Assembly (NCBI RefSeq): GCF_005497185.1
Contig: NZ_RJTN01000003.1
Span: forward strand, 124,001 to 188,000
DNA: 64,000 nt
Reading direction: 5' to 3'
Source of the DNA: Pectobacterium polonicum
GTDB taxonomy: Bacteria > Pseudomonadota > Gammaproteobacteria > Enterobacterales > Enterobacteriaceae
The translations under genes were made by a program, and so were the position numbers. Below the pieces are notes generated by a model that worked only from the letters and a program-made list of their open reading frames with translations, made no database searches and was not told the origin of the DNA. Positions within the stretch are counted from its first letter, which is position 1. Each line of letters begins with the position of its first letter. Positions 1 through 9,127 of the stretch are shown in pieces.

Positions 1-250
1 GCAGCGAACGCAGCGTTTTTCTTGATTGAGATTGCCACTGACTAAAATCCGTAAAATTGCCAGATAGCCAGGAATCAGAGTAGGTCATCTGCTGCTTAAG
101 CTGCGGATAAAATGAAGGCAGCCCTTCATCCGTCACCGCCTGATCCGCCGCTATTTGAGGAGAAGGGTTCATATCGTTCGCCATCAGTGAAGGGCTGGCT
201 AGTAACGCCGCCAATAACCAGACAGAGGAGCGTAAGGTATTCAGATTCAT
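1..250 (-). CDS. Exported protein, probable alpha/beta-hydrolase-type esterase (N-terminal fragment; rest lies off the window)
   Basis: An open frame runs from an ATG at 250 to the window edge without a stop, giving about 83 residues. It opens with a clear signal peptide (LRSSVWLLAALLASPSLMA, probable cleavage before NDMNP), so the product is exported. The mature N-terminus, with FYPQLKQQMTY and WLSGNFTDFSQWQ followed by SRKTLR, resembles the leader segment of secreted dienelactone-hydrolase or acetylxylan-esterase-like alpha/beta hydrolases; this is recall of a family pattern and the catalytic part is not visible. Another ATG lies at 253, but the GAGG ribosome-binding site is better spaced for 250. 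A KdgR-like operator inside a palindrome lies directly upstream (254-290), which would fit a plant cell wall degradation role. Confidence 0.55.
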   Translation of the reverse strand, partial: MNLNTLRSSVWLLAALLASPSLMANDMNPSPQIAADQAVTDEGLPSFYPQLKQQMTYSDSWLSGNFTDFSQWQSQSRKTLRSL

Positions 251-253
251 CAT

Positions 254-290
254 AACCTCAAAAACAAAACATCGTTTCTTTTTTGAGGTT
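254..290 (-). promoter_or_regulatory. Concentric palindrome with KdgR-like core upstream of the exported hydrolase
   Basis: Arms AACCTCAAAAA (254-264) and TTTTTGAGGTT (280-290) are perfect inverted repeats. The centre, position 272, is also the centre of AACAAAACATCGTTTCTTT (263-281), which matches 17 of 19 positions of the KdgR consensus AATRAAAYRNYGTTTYATT as I remember it. In total 15 of 18 symmetric pairs match. The right-hand arm of the transcript contains the GAGG ribosome-binding site of the downstream gene, so an RNA hairpin could also mask translation. Binding by KdgR is inferred, not shown. Confidence 0.5.
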
Positions 291-476
291 TGATTGTAAT
301 TGACATGGCTAAAAATAAACGGACGGAGCGCGCATTCTGCGAAGCCACAGGCAAAAAAGGTTCGTCGCGGCAGCGTAGGCTCAGAAGGGAATACCACACA
401 CGCCAGCGATCAGAGTATTCAATTTATTACATAGTTAACGATTTAAGATCGCTTAATGTCTCAGAGCAGAACGACA

Positions 477-1187
477 TCAGGCGGCTGATTCGTCTCGTTT
501 GCGTTCAGCCACCAGCACAACTCCTTTTCGCGATTCATTCGGCGCAAGGCTCCAGATATCGCTTTCGGGAATGCTGCGACCATCGTATCGAATCCGTTCT
601 CCGTCATACGGCCAGAAAGTACGTTGTTCTGAGTCGAACACAAATACCTCAATGCCAACCTCTTTACGCGCCATACGCGCCCACAACGCTTTCCCTCCAG
701 GGAACTGAACGTTATCGCTAACCAGCACAATACCGTCGTTAATGAGCGCCTTATACATGGCGCTGGCGACATTAGCATTTCGTTCACGTTTGGTGACAAT
801 CACGCCTTCAACCTGAGCGAGATGATCATTCATCGGTTGCAAGTTCTCGTAGTAACCGATGACGGCCAAAATAGTTTCAGCCTCATCGTCGCTGTTACGG
901 GATTTCAGGTCGATCTTTGCAACAACAACATGCCGTAAATCACCGTTAACGTCATCAGGCTCTCCATATATGGCAACGGCGTGATGCCGCTCATTATGGA
1001 TATAAATATCCACGGCGCGACCATTCACACTCGTTTCGCCAATTTTCCGATATTCCCGCGCCATAGTGGCGGGGCTATATGACATTGGAAGAATCGCCAT
1101 ATCAAAACTCCCGCTATCGTTGAGGACTGGTGACATTATAAGCATAGCCTGTTGCACGTCGTTGGAGTCTATAATACCAAACATCAT
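477..1187 (-). CDS. Orphan protein with a GNAT acyltransferase-like C-terminal half
   Basis: The frame encodes 236 residues and I do not recognise it as a named protein. Residues from about 110 to 225 look like a GNAT fold: a core strand ending in VEGVIVTKRER, then SAMYKALINDGIVLVSD, then GGKALWARMAR and a strand containing VEVFVFD. The N-terminal half (about 1-110) is a mixed alpha/beta region with no motif I know, and there is no signal peptide or membrane segment. Two adjacent ATG codons (1187 and 1184) could start it; neither has a strong ribosome-binding site. It stands alone between the exported hydrolase and the lpdA terminator. Acyltransferase activity is inferred from the pattern only. 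Confidence 0.6.
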   Translation of the reverse strand: MMFGIIDSNDVQQAMLIMSPVLNDSGSFDMAILPMSYSPATMAREYRKIGETSVNGRAVDIYIHNERHHAVAIYGEPDDVNGDLRHVVVAKIDLKSRNSDDEAETILAVIGYYENLQPMNDHLAQVEGVIVTKRERNANVASAMYKALINDGIVLVSDNVQFPGGKALWARMARKEVGIEVFVFDSEQRTFWPYDGERIRYDGRSIPESDIWSLAPNESRKGVVLVAERKRDESAA

Positions 1188-1287
1188 GCGTATTTATTAG
1201 CCAATTTTCGCAACCGCACTCTGTCTCTCAAATAGGAGAGTGGGAAAACAGAGAAGTAGTTAACTCAATGATCCAACACCTATACTC

Positions 1288-1320
1288 AAAAAAAATCCGG
1301 CACCTGTAAAGGTGCCGGAT
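1288..1320 (-). terminator. Rho-independent terminator of the pdh operon after lpdA
   Basis: Inverted repeat ATCCGGCACC (1295-1304) and GGTGCCGGAT (1311-1320), followed on the minus strand by a run of seven T residues. It lies just downstream of the lpdA stop codon. Confidence 0.9.
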
Positions 1321-1350
1321 TGAATTCACGCTATTCGAACCTGAGAGAAC

Positions 1351-2775
1351 TTACTTCTTCTTCGCTTTCGGGTTCGGCAGGTCGGTGATGCTGCCTTCAA
1401 AGATTTCAGCAGCCAGACCAACAGACTCATGCAGCGTTGGGTGCGCATGGATAGTCAGTGCGATATCTTCTGCATCGCAGCCCATTTCGATCGCCAGACC
1501 GATTTCGCCTAACAGTTCACCACCGTTAGTCCCGACAATTGCACCACCAATAACACGGTGAGTTTCTTTGTCGAAAATCAGCTTGGTCATACCGTCAGCG
1601 CAGTCAGACGCGATAGCACGGCCAGATGCCGCCCATGGGAAGGTCGCGGTTTCGTAGCTGATGCCTTTCTCTTTCGCTTCTTTCTCGGTCAGACCCACCC
1701 ACGCCACTTCTGGTTCGGTATAGGCGATAGAAGGAATCACTTTCGGATCGAAGTAGTGTTTCTTACCGGAGATCACTTCAGCAGCAACGTGGCCTTCATG
1801 CACGCCTTTGTGCGCCAGCATCGGCTGACCGACGATGTCGCCGATCGCATAGATGTGTGGCACGTTGGTACGCATTTGCTTATCAACGTGGATGAAACCG
1901 CGATCGTCAACTTCCACACCCGCTTTGCCCGCATCCAGGTTTTTACCGTTCGGTACACGACCGATAGCAACCAGAACCGCATCGTAACGCTGTGGTTCAG
2001 CAGGTGCTTTTTTGCCTTCCATCGTCACATAGATGCCGTCTTCTTTGGCTTCTACTGCCGTCACTTTGGTTTCCAGCATCAGGTTGAACTGCTTGCTGAT
2101 ACGCTTAGTGAAGACCTTAACGACATCTTTGTCAGCAGCAGGGATAACCTGATCGAACATTTCAACGACGTCGATCTGTGAACCCAGAGCATGGTAAACG
2201 GTACCCATTTCCAGACCGATGATACCGCCGCCCATCACCAACAGACGTCCTGGGACGTTTTTCAGCTCCAGCGCATCGGTAGAATCCCATACGCGCGGGT
2301 CATTATGAGGAATGAAAGGCAGTTGGATCGGACGTGAGCCCGCAGCGATAATCGCGTTATCGAAGCTGATCGTCGTTTTACCGTTTTCACCATCCACTTC
2401 CAGCGTGTTGGCACCGGTGAATTTGCCCAGACCGTTAACCACTTTAACTTTACGGCCTTTTGCCATACCCGCCAGACCACCGGTCAGTTGGGTGATGACT
2501 TTTTCTTTCCACAGACGGATTTTATCAATGTCGGTTTTAGGTTCACCGAACACGATACCGTGTTCCGCCAGCGCTTTGGCTTCTTCAATAACTTTAGCAA
2601 CGTGCAGCAGGGCTTTGGAAGGAATACAACCCACATTCAGACACACCCCACCCAGCGTGGAGTAGCGCTCTACCAGTACGGTTTCCAGACCCAAATCCGC
2701 CGCGCGGAATGCAGCAGAGTAACCCGCGGGGCCGGCACCAAGTACCACTACCTGAGCTTTAATTTCAGTACTCAT
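1351..2775 (-). CDS. lpdA: Dihydrolipoyl dehydrogenase (E3)
   Basis: FAD-dependent E3 subunit that reoxidises dihydrolipoamide with NAD+ in the pyruvate and 2-oxoglutarate dehydrogenase complexes and the glycine cleavage system. The 474-residue product is nearly identical to the E. coli enzyme as I recall it. An N-terminal FAD Rossmann motif (GAGPAGYSAAF), the redox-active disulfide GGVCLNVGCIPSK, an NAD-binding GGGIIGLEMG, a second FAD motif AIGDIVGQPMLAHKG and the C-terminal catalytic HAHPTLHES are all present. Two ATGs are adjacent; the second (2775) gives MSTEIK, matches E. coli and is better spaced from AAGAGGT. It is the last gene of pdhR-aceE-aceF-lpdA, separated from aceF by a terminator and about 214 bp, so it probably also has its own promoter. 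Confidence 0.97.
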   Translation of the reverse strand: MSTEIKAQVVVLGAGPAGYSAAFRAADLGLETVLVERYSTLGGVCLNVGCIPSKALLHVAKVIEEAKALAEHGIVFGEPKTDIDKIRLWKEKVITQLTGGLAGMAKGRKVKVVNGLGKFTGANTLEVDGENGKTTISFDNAIIAAGSRPIQLPFIPHNDPRVWDSTDALELKNVPGRLLVMGGGIIGLEMGTVYHALGSQIDVVEMFDQVIPAADKDVVKVFTKRISKQFNLMLETKVTAVEAKEDGIYVTMEGKKAPAEPQRYDAVLVAIGRVPNGKNLDAGKAGVEVDDRGFIHVDKQMRTNVPHIYAIGDIVGQPMLAHKGVHEGHVAAEVISGKKHYFDPKVIPSIAYTEPEVAWVGLTEKEAKEKGISYETATFPWAASGRAIASDCADGMTKLIFDKETHRVIGGAIVGTNGGELLGEIGLAIEMGCDAEDIALTIHAHPTLHESVGLAAEIFEGSITDLPNPKAKKK

Positions 2776-2960
2776 CATGACCTCTTAATTGATTTCCGGC
2801 GGGTCTGTGACGTCATTGTTATTGAGTCTTAACGCCCTCTTCCACCGGGACGTGTCTTTGCCGCAGTAGTTTACAAAATCGTTAACAATTTTGAAACAAC
2901 AAGCGACTAACGATTTGTCCTTGATCACTGACCGCTGTAACAAATAACAGCTTATCAGAA

Positions 2961-2986
2961 AAAAGCCGGCCGTCAGGCCGGCTTTT
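2961..2986 (-). terminator. Terminator between aceF and lpdA
   Basis: Stem GCCGGCC (2965-2971), loop GTCA, stem GGCCGGC (2976-2982). On the minus strand it is followed by six T residues, immediately after the aceF stop. It is expected to separate aceEF messages from the full operon transcript while allowing some readthrough into lpdA. Confidence 0.85.
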
Positions 2987-2989
2987 CGA

Positions 2990-4882
2990 TTACATCACCA
3001 GACGGCGGATGTCAGACAACGTGTTGTTAATGATGGTAATGAAGCGAGCACCATCAGCACCGTCAATGACCCGGTGGTCGAAGGACAGAGACATCGGCAT
3101 CATCAGACGCGGAGTGAACTCTTTACCATTCCAGACCGGTTCCATCGCGGACTTAGACACACCAAGAATAGCCACTTCCGGCGCGTTGACGATCGGCGCA
3201 AAGTGCGTAGTCCCGATGCCGCCCAGGCTGGAGATAGTGAAGCATCCGCCCTGCATTTCGCCAGCGGTCAGCTTACCGTCACGGGCTTTCTTGGAGATCG
3301 CCATCAGTTCGCGAGACAGCTCAGTGATGCTCTTCTTGTTCACGTCTTTGAACACTGGAACCACCAGACCATTCGGGGTATCAACCGCTACACCGATGTT
3401 GATGTATTTCTTCAGCGTCAGACGTTGAGCGTCTTCAGACAGTGAACTGTTGAAACGTGGCATCTGCTCAAGGGCAGCGGCAACGGCTTTCATGATGAAG
3501 ACAACTGGGGTGAATTTCACATCCAGTCTGCGCTTCTCAGCTTCGGCGTTCTGCTGTTTACGGAACGCTTCCAGATCGGTGATATCCGTTTTATCAAAGT
3601 GCGTAACGTGCGGGATCACTACCCAGTTACGGCTCAGGTTGGCACCAGAGATTTTCTGGATGCGACCCAATTCCACTTCTTCAACTTCACCGAACTTGCT
3701 GAAATCGACTTTCGGCCACGGCAGCAGCCCCGGCAGAGAACCACCGGTAGCAGCGCCAGCGGCAGGCGCAGACTCAGCGCGTTTCACGGCATCTTTCACG
3801 TAAGTCTGAACGTCTTCGCGCAGGATACGGCCTTTACGACCAGAACCCTTCACTTTCGCCAGATTCACGCCGAATTCACGTGCCAGACGACGGATAACCG
3901 GCGTGGCGTGAACGTAAGCATCGTTCTCAGCGAAGTCGCTCTTGCCTTCAGCTTTCGCTGCCGGTGCAGCAGCAGGTTTTGCCGCTGGAGCTGGTGCAGC
4001 CGCCGCTTCTTGCTTGGCAGCCGGAGCCGCCGCAGGTGCAGCGCCTTCCACTTCGAAGACCATGATCAGTGAACCGGTTTTAACTTTGTCGCCGGTGCTG
4101 ATTTTGATTTCTTTAACCGTACCCGCGAACGGCGCAGGGACTTCCATTGAAGCCTTGTCGCCTTCAACGGTGATCAGTGATTGCTCAGCCGCGATTTTAT
4201 CGCCAACTTTAACCATCACTTCAGTCACTTCGACTTCATCACCGCCGATATCCGGTACGTTGACTTCTTTCGCCGCAGAGGCCGCTGGCGCAGCTGCTGC
4301 AGGAGCAGCGGCTTGTGCCGGAGCGGCAGCAGGTGCTGCACCCGCGACTTCGAATACCATGATCAGAGAACCGGTAGAGACTTTATCGCCGGTGCTGATT
4401 TTGATCTCTTTAACCGTACCTGCGAAAGGTGCCGGAACTTCCATAGACGCTTTGTCGCCTTCTACAGTGATCAGAGACTGTTCAGCAGCAACGGTGTCGC
4501 CCACTTTAACCAGCACTTCAGTCACTTCGACTTCGTCACCGCCGATATCCGGTACGTTGACGTCTTTCGCCGCAGAGGCTGCTGGCGCAGCAGCCGGAGC
4601 CGCTTCTTTCTTCTCTTCTGCCTTAGCAGGTGCAGCGTCAGCTGCACCGTCGGCGGAATCGAAAATCATGATCAGTTTGCCGGTTTCAACTTTGTCACCG
4701 ACAGAGACTTTGATCTCTTTAATGACACCAGCCTGCGGAGAAGGGACTTCCATAGAAGCCTTATCACCTTCAACCGTGATCAGCGACTGTTCAGCTTCAA
4801 CCTTGTCGCCCACCTTCACCAGCACTTCGGTGACTTCAACTTCATCTGCACCGATATCCGGTACGTTGATTTCGATAGCCAT
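2990..4882 (-). CDS. aceF: Dihydrolipoamide acetyltransferase, E2 of pyruvate dehydrogenase
   Basis: Forms the core of the pyruvate dehydrogenase complex and transfers acetyl groups from lipoamide to CoA. The 630 residues equal the E. coli length. Three lipoyl domains each carry the lipoylation motif EGDKASMEV, with lysines at 41, 144 and 243, and are joined by long alanine/proline-rich linkers. A peripheral subunit-binding domain follows (about 327-365, [14 protein letters not shown]), then the catalytic domain with the active-site motif SFDHRVIDG near the C-terminus. It starts 14 bp after aceE with AGAGGT as ribosome-binding site. The near-identical lipoyl domains make three direct repeats of roughly 300 bp at the DNA level, a potential site for domain loss by recombination. 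Confidence 0.97.
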   Translation of the reverse strand: MAIEINVPDIGADEVEVTEVLVKVGDKVEAEQSLITVEGDKASMEVPSPQAGVIKEIKVSVGDKVETGKLIMIFDSADGAADAAPAKAEEKKEAAPAAAPAASAAKDVNVPDIGGDEVEVTEVLVKVGDTVAAEQSLITVEGDKASMEVPAPFAGTVKEIKISTGDKVSTGSLIMVFEVAGAAPAAAPAQAAAPAAAAPAASAAKEVNVPDIGGDEVEVTEVMVKVGDKIAAEQSLITVEGDKASMEVPAPFAGTVKEIKISTGDKVKTGSLIMVFEVEGAAPAAAPAAKQEAAAAPAPAAKPAAAPAAKAEGKSDFAENDAYVHATPVIRRLAREFGVNLAKVKGSGRKGRILREDVQTYVKDAVKRAESAPAAGAATGGSLPGLLPWPKVDFSKFGEVEEVELGRIQKISGANLSRNWVVIPHVTHFDKTDITDLEAFRKQQNAEAEKRRLDVKFTPVVFIMKAVAAALEQMPRFNSSLSEDAQRLTLKKYINIGVAVDTPNGLVVPVFKDVNKKSITELSRELMAISKKARDGKLTAGEMQGGCFTISSLGGIGTTHFAPIVNAPEVAILGVSKSAMEPVWNGKEFTPRLMMPMSLSFDHRVIDGADGARFITIINNTLSDIRRLVM

Positions 4883-4896
4883 GTAATCTTTACCTC

Positions 4897-7560
4897 TTAT
4901 GCCAGACGCGGGTTAACTTTATCTGCATCGATGTTGAATTTAGTGATGGCATCAGCAACCACTTTCTTATCGATTTCACCGCGTTTAGCCAGTTCACCCA
5001 GAGCCGCAACCACGACGTAAGACGCATCCACTTCGAAGTGGTGACGCAGGTTCTCACGGCTATCAGAACGACCGAAACCGTCAGTACCCAGTACGCGGTA
5101 ATCGCTAGCTGGGATGAAGTTACGGATTTGTTCAGCAAACAGCTTCATGTAGTCAGTAGATGCAACCGCTGGCGCATCGCTCAGTACCTGAGCCACGTAA
5201 GGTACACGCGGCGTTTCGGTCGGATGCAGCATGTTCCAACGCTCACAATCCTGGCCATCACGCGCCAGTTCAGTGAAGGAGGTTACGCTGAATACGTCAG
5301 AACCCACACCGTAGTCTTTCGCCAGAATCTGAGCCGCTTCACGTACGTGACGCAGGATAGAACCAGAGCCCAGCAGTTGAACTTTACCTTTGCTACCATC
5401 AACCGTTTCCAGCTTGTAGATACCTTTACGGATACCTTCTTCCGCACCCTGCGGCATCGCAGGCATGTGGTAGTTTTCGTTCAGCGTGGTGATGTAGTAG
5501 TAAATGTTCTCTTGCGCTTCGCCGTACATACGGTGCAGACCATCATGCATGATCACCGCAACTTCATAGGCGAATGCCGGATCGTAGGAGAGACAGTTCG
5601 GGATAGTCAGCGACTGAATGTGGCTGTGGCCATCTTCGTGTTGCAGACCTTCACCGTTCAGCGTTGTACGTCCTGAAGTACCACCGATCAGGAATCCACG
5701 CGCCTGTTGGTCACCCGCAGCCCAGCACAGATCGCCGATACGTTGGAAACCGAACATGGAGTAGTAGATGTAGAACGGGATCATCGGCAGGTTGTTGGTG
5801 CTGTAAGACGTTGCCGCCGCCAGCCAGGAAGAACCTGCACCCAGCTCGTTGATACCTTCCTGCAGAATCTGACCTTTCTGGTCTTCTTTGTAGTAAGCAA
5901 CTTGCTCACGGTCCTGCGGGGTGTACTGCTGGCCTTTCGGGCTATAAATACCGATTTGGCGGAACAGACCTTCCATACCGAAGGTACGCGCTTCGTCAGC
6001 GATGATCGGAACCAGACGATCTTTGATAGATTGGTTCTTCAGCATCACGTTCAGGGCACGTACAAACGCGATAGTGGTAGAGATTTCTTTGTTCTGCTCT
6101 TCCAGCAGCGTGCGGAAATCTTCCAGCGTTGGCAGTTCCAGTTTTTCGCTGAAGTTAGGCTGACGAGACGGCAGGTAGCCACCCAGCGCCTGACGACGTT
6201 CGTGCAGGTACTTGTACTCTTCGGAATCTTTATCGAAGGTGATGTACGGCAGGCTTTCGATGTTTTCATCGCTCACTGGCACGTTGAAGCGGTCACGGAA
6301 GTAACGTACGCCATCCATGTTAACTTTCTTAACCTGGTGAGCGATGTTCTTACCTTCCGCGGCGTCGCCCATACCATAACCTTTAATGGTATGCGCCAGA
6401 ATAACGGTTGGTTTGCCTTTGGTGTCCTGCGCTTTTTTCAGTGCAGCGTAGACTTTCTTCGGATCGTGACCACCACGGTTCAGTGACCAAATCTGATCGT
6501 CGCTCCAGTCTTTAACCAGTGCAGCCGTCTCCGGGTATTTACCGAAGAAGTGCTCGCGCACGTAGGCACCATTTTTGGATTTGAAGGTCTGGTAGTCACC
6601 GTCAACGGTTTCTTCCATCAGTTGGATCAGTTTACCGCTGGTGTCTTTACGCAGCAGTTCGTCCCAACGATCGCCCCACATCACTTTAATCACATCCCAG
6701 CCAGCGCCGCTGAAGATGCCTTCCAGTTCATTGATGATCTTACCATTACCCGTAACCGGACCATCCAGACGTTGCAGGTTACAGTTGATAACGAATACCA
6801 GGTTGTCCAGTTTTTCACGGGTCGCGATGGTGATCGCACCTTTGGATTCTGGTTCATCCATTTCGCCGTCGCCCAGGAAGGCATAAACGGTTTGCTTAGA
6901 GGTATCTTTCAGACCACGGTTTTCCAGATACTTCAGGAATTTAGCCTGGTAGATAGCACCAATCGGACCCAGACCCATAGAGACGGTCGGGAACTGCCAG
7001 AAGTCAGGCATCAATTTAGGGTGCGGATAAGAAGACAGACCGTTACCGTGAACTTCCTGACGGAAGTTGTTCATCTGGTCTTCTGTCAAGCGGCCTTCAA
7101 GGAAGGCACGAGCGTAAACGCCCGGAGAAATGTGGCCCTGGAAGTAGACCAGGTCGCCGCCGTCCTGCGCAGTGCGAGCACGGAAGAAGTGGTTAAAGCA
7201 CACTTCATAGAAAGTAGCGGAAGACTGGAAAGAAGCCATGTGGCCACCCAGATCCAGATCTTTTTTCGAAGCACGCAGCACTGTCATGATCGCATTCCAG
7301 CGGATTGCTGAGCGAATACGACGTTCCAGATCCAGATTACCAGGGTACTCCGGTTCGTCTTCCACTGCGATGGTGTTGATATATTGGCGTGCGGCCGTAC
7401 CAGCAGCAACGCTAACACCGCCTTTACGCGCTTCACCCAGAACCTGATCTATCAGGAACTGAGCGCGCTCAACACCCTCTTCACGGATGACCGATTCGAT
7501 CGCCTGCAGCCAGTCGCGGGTTTCGATCGGATCCACGTCATTATTTAAACGATCTGACAT
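4897..7560 (-). CDS. aceE: Pyruvate dehydrogenase E1 component
   Basis: Thiamine diphosphate-dependent homodimeric E1 that decarboxylates pyruvate and reductively acetylates the lipoyl groups of AceF. The 887-residue length equals that of E. coli. The ThDP/Mg-binding motif GDGEMDEPE followed by the NCNLQRLDG segment lies near residues 230-265, and conserved blocks such as [10 protein letters not shown] are present in the second half. The ATG at 7560 is preceded by AAGGAAT. It is the second gene of the operon; an unusual long hairpin (7598-7660) separates it from pdhR. Control is expected through PdhR at the upstream operator. Confidence 0.97.
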   Translation of the reverse strand: MSDRLNNDVDPIETRDWLQAIESVIREEGVERAQFLIDQVLGEARKGGVSVAAGTAARQYINTIAVEDEPEYPGNLDLERRIRSAIRWNAIMTVLRASKKDLDLGGHMASFQSSATFYEVCFNHFFRARTAQDGGDLVYFQGHISPGVYARAFLEGRLTEDQMNNFRQEVHGNGLSSYPHPKLMPDFWQFPTVSMGLGPIGAIYQAKFLKYLENRGLKDTSKQTVYAFLGDGEMDEPESKGAITIATREKLDNLVFVINCNLQRLDGPVTGNGKIINELEGIFSGAGWDVIKVMWGDRWDELLRKDTSGKLIQLMEETVDGDYQTFKSKNGAYVREHFFGKYPETAALVKDWSDDQIWSLNRGGHDPKKVYAALKKAQDTKGKPTVILAHTIKGYGMGDAAEGKNIAHQVKKVNMDGVRYFRDRFNVPVSDENIESLPYITFDKDSEEYKYLHERRQALGGYLPSRQPNFSEKLELPTLEDFRTLLEEQNKEISTTIAFVRALNVMLKNQSIKDRLVPIIADEARTFGMEGLFRQIGIYSPKGQQYTPQDREQVAYYKEDQKGQILQEGINELGAGSSWLAAATSYSTNNLPMIPFYIYYSMFGFQRIGDLCWAAGDQQARGFLIGGTSGRTTLNGEGLQHEDGHSHIQSLTIPNCLSYDPAFAYEVAVIMHDGLHRMYGEAQENIYYYITTLNENYHMPAMPQGAEEGIRKGIYKLETVDGSKGKVQLLGSGSILRHVREAAQILAKDYGVGSDVFSVTSFTELARDGQDCERWNMLHPTETPRVPYVAQVLSDAPAVASTDYMKLFAEQIRNFIPASDYRVLGTDGFGRSDSRENLRHHFEVDASYVVVAALGELAKRGEIDKKVVADAITKFNIDADKVNPRLA

Positions 7561-7597
7561 GGTTATTCCTTATCTTCTCTAATAAGTTGGTTTGTTG

Positions 7598-7660
7598 GAG
7601 CCTGTCTTCATGCATTCTGGCTTATCTTTGATCATAAGCAAAACGCATGAAGACAGGCTC
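7598..7660 (-). repeat. Two-tier inverted repeat in the pdhR-aceE intercistronic region
   Basis: The outer arms GAGCCTGTCTTCATGC (7598-7613) and GCATGAAGACAGGCTC (7645-7660) are perfect over 16 bp. Inside lies a second stem, GCTTAT (7620-7625) with ATAAGC (7634-7639). There is no T run after it on the transcribed strand, so it is unlikely to be a simple terminator. Likely roles are an RNase-processing or mRNA-stabilising structure giving different amounts of PdhR and AceE; this is inference. Confidence 0.85.
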
Positions 7661-7703
7661 ATCGTCGTCATTGCCGCATTCAGAACACCAAAAATACGGG
7701 TGC

Positions 7704-8468
7704 TCAGTCCTTGCGTTGCTGGAGCCGACGCAGCGATCTCTCGCGCCGACTATGTTCCCGGTTAAGATCCAGCAATACTTCCTCAATAAACGCCAGATGG
7801 CGGTGTGATGCTTCGCGCGCCTTCTCCGGCTCACGGGCAACAATCGCCTCAAAAATGCTGGCGCGATGAATGCTAACCTGAGCCAACACTTCACGGCTCA
7901 AATAAAGCAATTCAAAATTCTGCCTCACGTTCTGTTCGAGCATCGGCCCCATACAACGTACCAAATGCAGCAAAACCACATTATGCGTGGCTTCTGTTAC
8001 AGCAACCTGATACTGCATAACGGCTTCTGACTCGGCGTCTAGATCGCCCGCTTCCCTCGCCTTCTCAATCACGGCATGACAATCCCGGATACGCTGCAAA
8101 TCCGACTCTGTGCCACGCAACGCCGCATAGTAGGCAGCAATGCCTTCCAGCGCATGACGCGTTTCCAGAAGATCGAACTGTGATTCGGGATGTGTGCTCA
8201 GTAATTCTGCCAGCGGATCGCTGACGCTTTGCCATAGATTGGCTTGAACGAAGGTACCACCACCCTGACGGCGCAAAAGTAAACCTTTGGCTTCCAGGCG
8301 TTGAATGGCTTCTCTCAGAGAAGGGCGGGAAACATCGAACTGTTTTGCCAGTTCGCGCTCCGGTGGGAGCTTCTCGCCGGGGCGCAAGGTTCCCTCAAGG
8401 ATCAGAAACTCCAACTGCTTTTCAATCACATCTGACAGTTTGGGCTGACGGATCTTGCTGTATGCCAT
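7704..8468 (-). CDS. pdhR: Pyruvate-responsive transcriptional repressor PdhR (GntR/FadR subfamily)
   Basis: Represses the pdh operon and releases DNA when pyruvate binds. The 254 residues match the usual length. The N-terminal winged helix-turn-helix (about 9-72) contains [30 protein letters not shown], written here only as the recognised GntR signature from LPPER to RLEAKG. The rest is the all-helical FCD effector domain. The ATG at 8468 gives [13 protein letters not shown], as in E. coli. It is the first gene of the pdh operon, and a perfect PdhR operator (8502-8516) lies 34 bp upstream, so it should be autoregulated. It is divergent from aroP, as in E. coli. Confidence 0.96.
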   Translation of the reverse strand: MAYSKIRQPKLSDVIEKQLEFLILEGTLRPGEKLPPERELAKQFDVSRPSLREAIQRLEAKGLLLRRQGGGTFVQANLWQSVSDPLAELLSTHPESQFDLLETRHALEGIAAYYAALRGTESDLQRIRDCHAVIEKAREAGDLDAESEAVMQYQVAVTEATHNVVLLHLVRCMGPMLEQNVRQNFELLYLSREVLAQVSIHRASIFEAIVAREPEKAREASHRHLAFIEEVLLDLNREHSRRERSLRRLQQRKD

Positions 8469-8501
8469 GGTGAATTCTTCTCTGCGAATGGCGCGGAGTC
8501 A

Positions 8502-8516
8502 ATTGGTAATACCAAT
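8502..8516 (-). promoter_or_regulatory. PdhR operator upstream of pdhR
   Basis: ATTGGTAATACCAAT is a perfect palindrome apart from its central base and matches the established PdhR box ATTGGTNNNACCAAT exactly. It lies between the divergent aroP and pdhR genes, 34 bp before the pdhR ATG. Confidence 0.92.
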
Positions 8517-8517
8517 T

Positions 8518-9047
8518 TCAAAAACGTGACGCTAAAGTAACAAAGTATTCACCTTCTGTCCATAAGGACCTTGAGCTAAATCACCAATCCCACCAGATTT
8601 TAACAAATGCACGAGAAACGTGCGGCAAAGTGATAGCCCGCCTGTGGTATTACCATTAATCCCCCCTGTCTATATTTTAACTTTTTTGAAACGTAAAGCA
8701 GGCAGTGCTGAACCGTTTAAATGCACAAATAGTGAATTTTTATTCAAAAAATAAGGTTTTTTATTCTTACAAAGATAGCGTGATTACCAATAGCCCTCTA
8801 TCGGGGTAAACACCATTTTTACAGCGGGGATAAATAGGCAATAAAAGGGAGTAAGCCCAAAGAGGTATCACCCCCTCAAATTCCCCACCGGTTTCTCATC
8901 ATCAGGGGTTCAATCGAAGAGAGATAAAAATTTTGATATGGCGATAGTTTTTAATTATCAGGCTATAAGAAATCAGTGCAATCTTGCGCACTTACCACTA
9001 TTCTTTGGCAAACGGTAGAGGATTTCTTAATTTAAGAAAAATCAATC
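8518..9047. other. Long AT-rich divergent regulatory region between pdhR and aroP
   Basis: About 530 bp with no supported gene on either strand. Besides the TGGTATTACCA site it holds AT-rich stretches and should contain the pdhR and aroP promoters. I could not assign core promoter hexamers with confidence. Confidence 0.5.
8645..8655. promoter_or_regulatory. Second PdhR/FadR-type half-conserved operator
   Basis: TGGTATTACCA is a perfect palindrome sharing the TGGT-N3-ACCA core of the PdhR box, but the outer AT/AT flanks are not conserved. It is about 130 bp further from pdhR. It could be an auxiliary PdhR site or a site for a related FCD-family regulator. Confidence 0.45.
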
Positions 9048-9065
9048 CGTAAAAATAAAATTACA
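9048..9065 (+). promoter_or_regulatory. Candidate TyrR box upstream of aroP
   Basis: CGTAAA-N6-ATTACA matches the TyrR consensus TGTAAA-N6-TTTACA at 10 of 12 defined positions and ends 62 bp before the aroP ATG. TyrR repression of aroP is established in E. coli; here it is inferred from position and match. Confidence 0.5.
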
Positions 9066-9127
9066 CAAACGTACAGTCAATAATACGCAGCGTATTTTTT
9101 ACTTGCACAGGCAGAGGGTTAAATTTG

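Noticed and set aside
290-721. 143-codon plus-strand frame overlapping the GNAT-like gene
   Set aside because: It overlaps the better-supported minus-strand gene from 477 and has low-complexity, arginine-rich sequence with no ribosome-binding site.
1558-2181. 207-codon plus-strand frame antisense to lpdA
   Set aside because: Histidine- and phenylalanine-rich composition and complete overlap with lpdA.
4060-4880. Direct repeats resembling an array
   Set aside because: They are the three lipoyl domains of aceF, far too long and coding; not a CRISPR.
3942-4886. 314-codon plus-strand frame antisense to aceF
   Set aside because: The alanine/serine/threonine-rich repeats are a mirror of the lipoyl domains and linkers of aceF, a common shadow effect.
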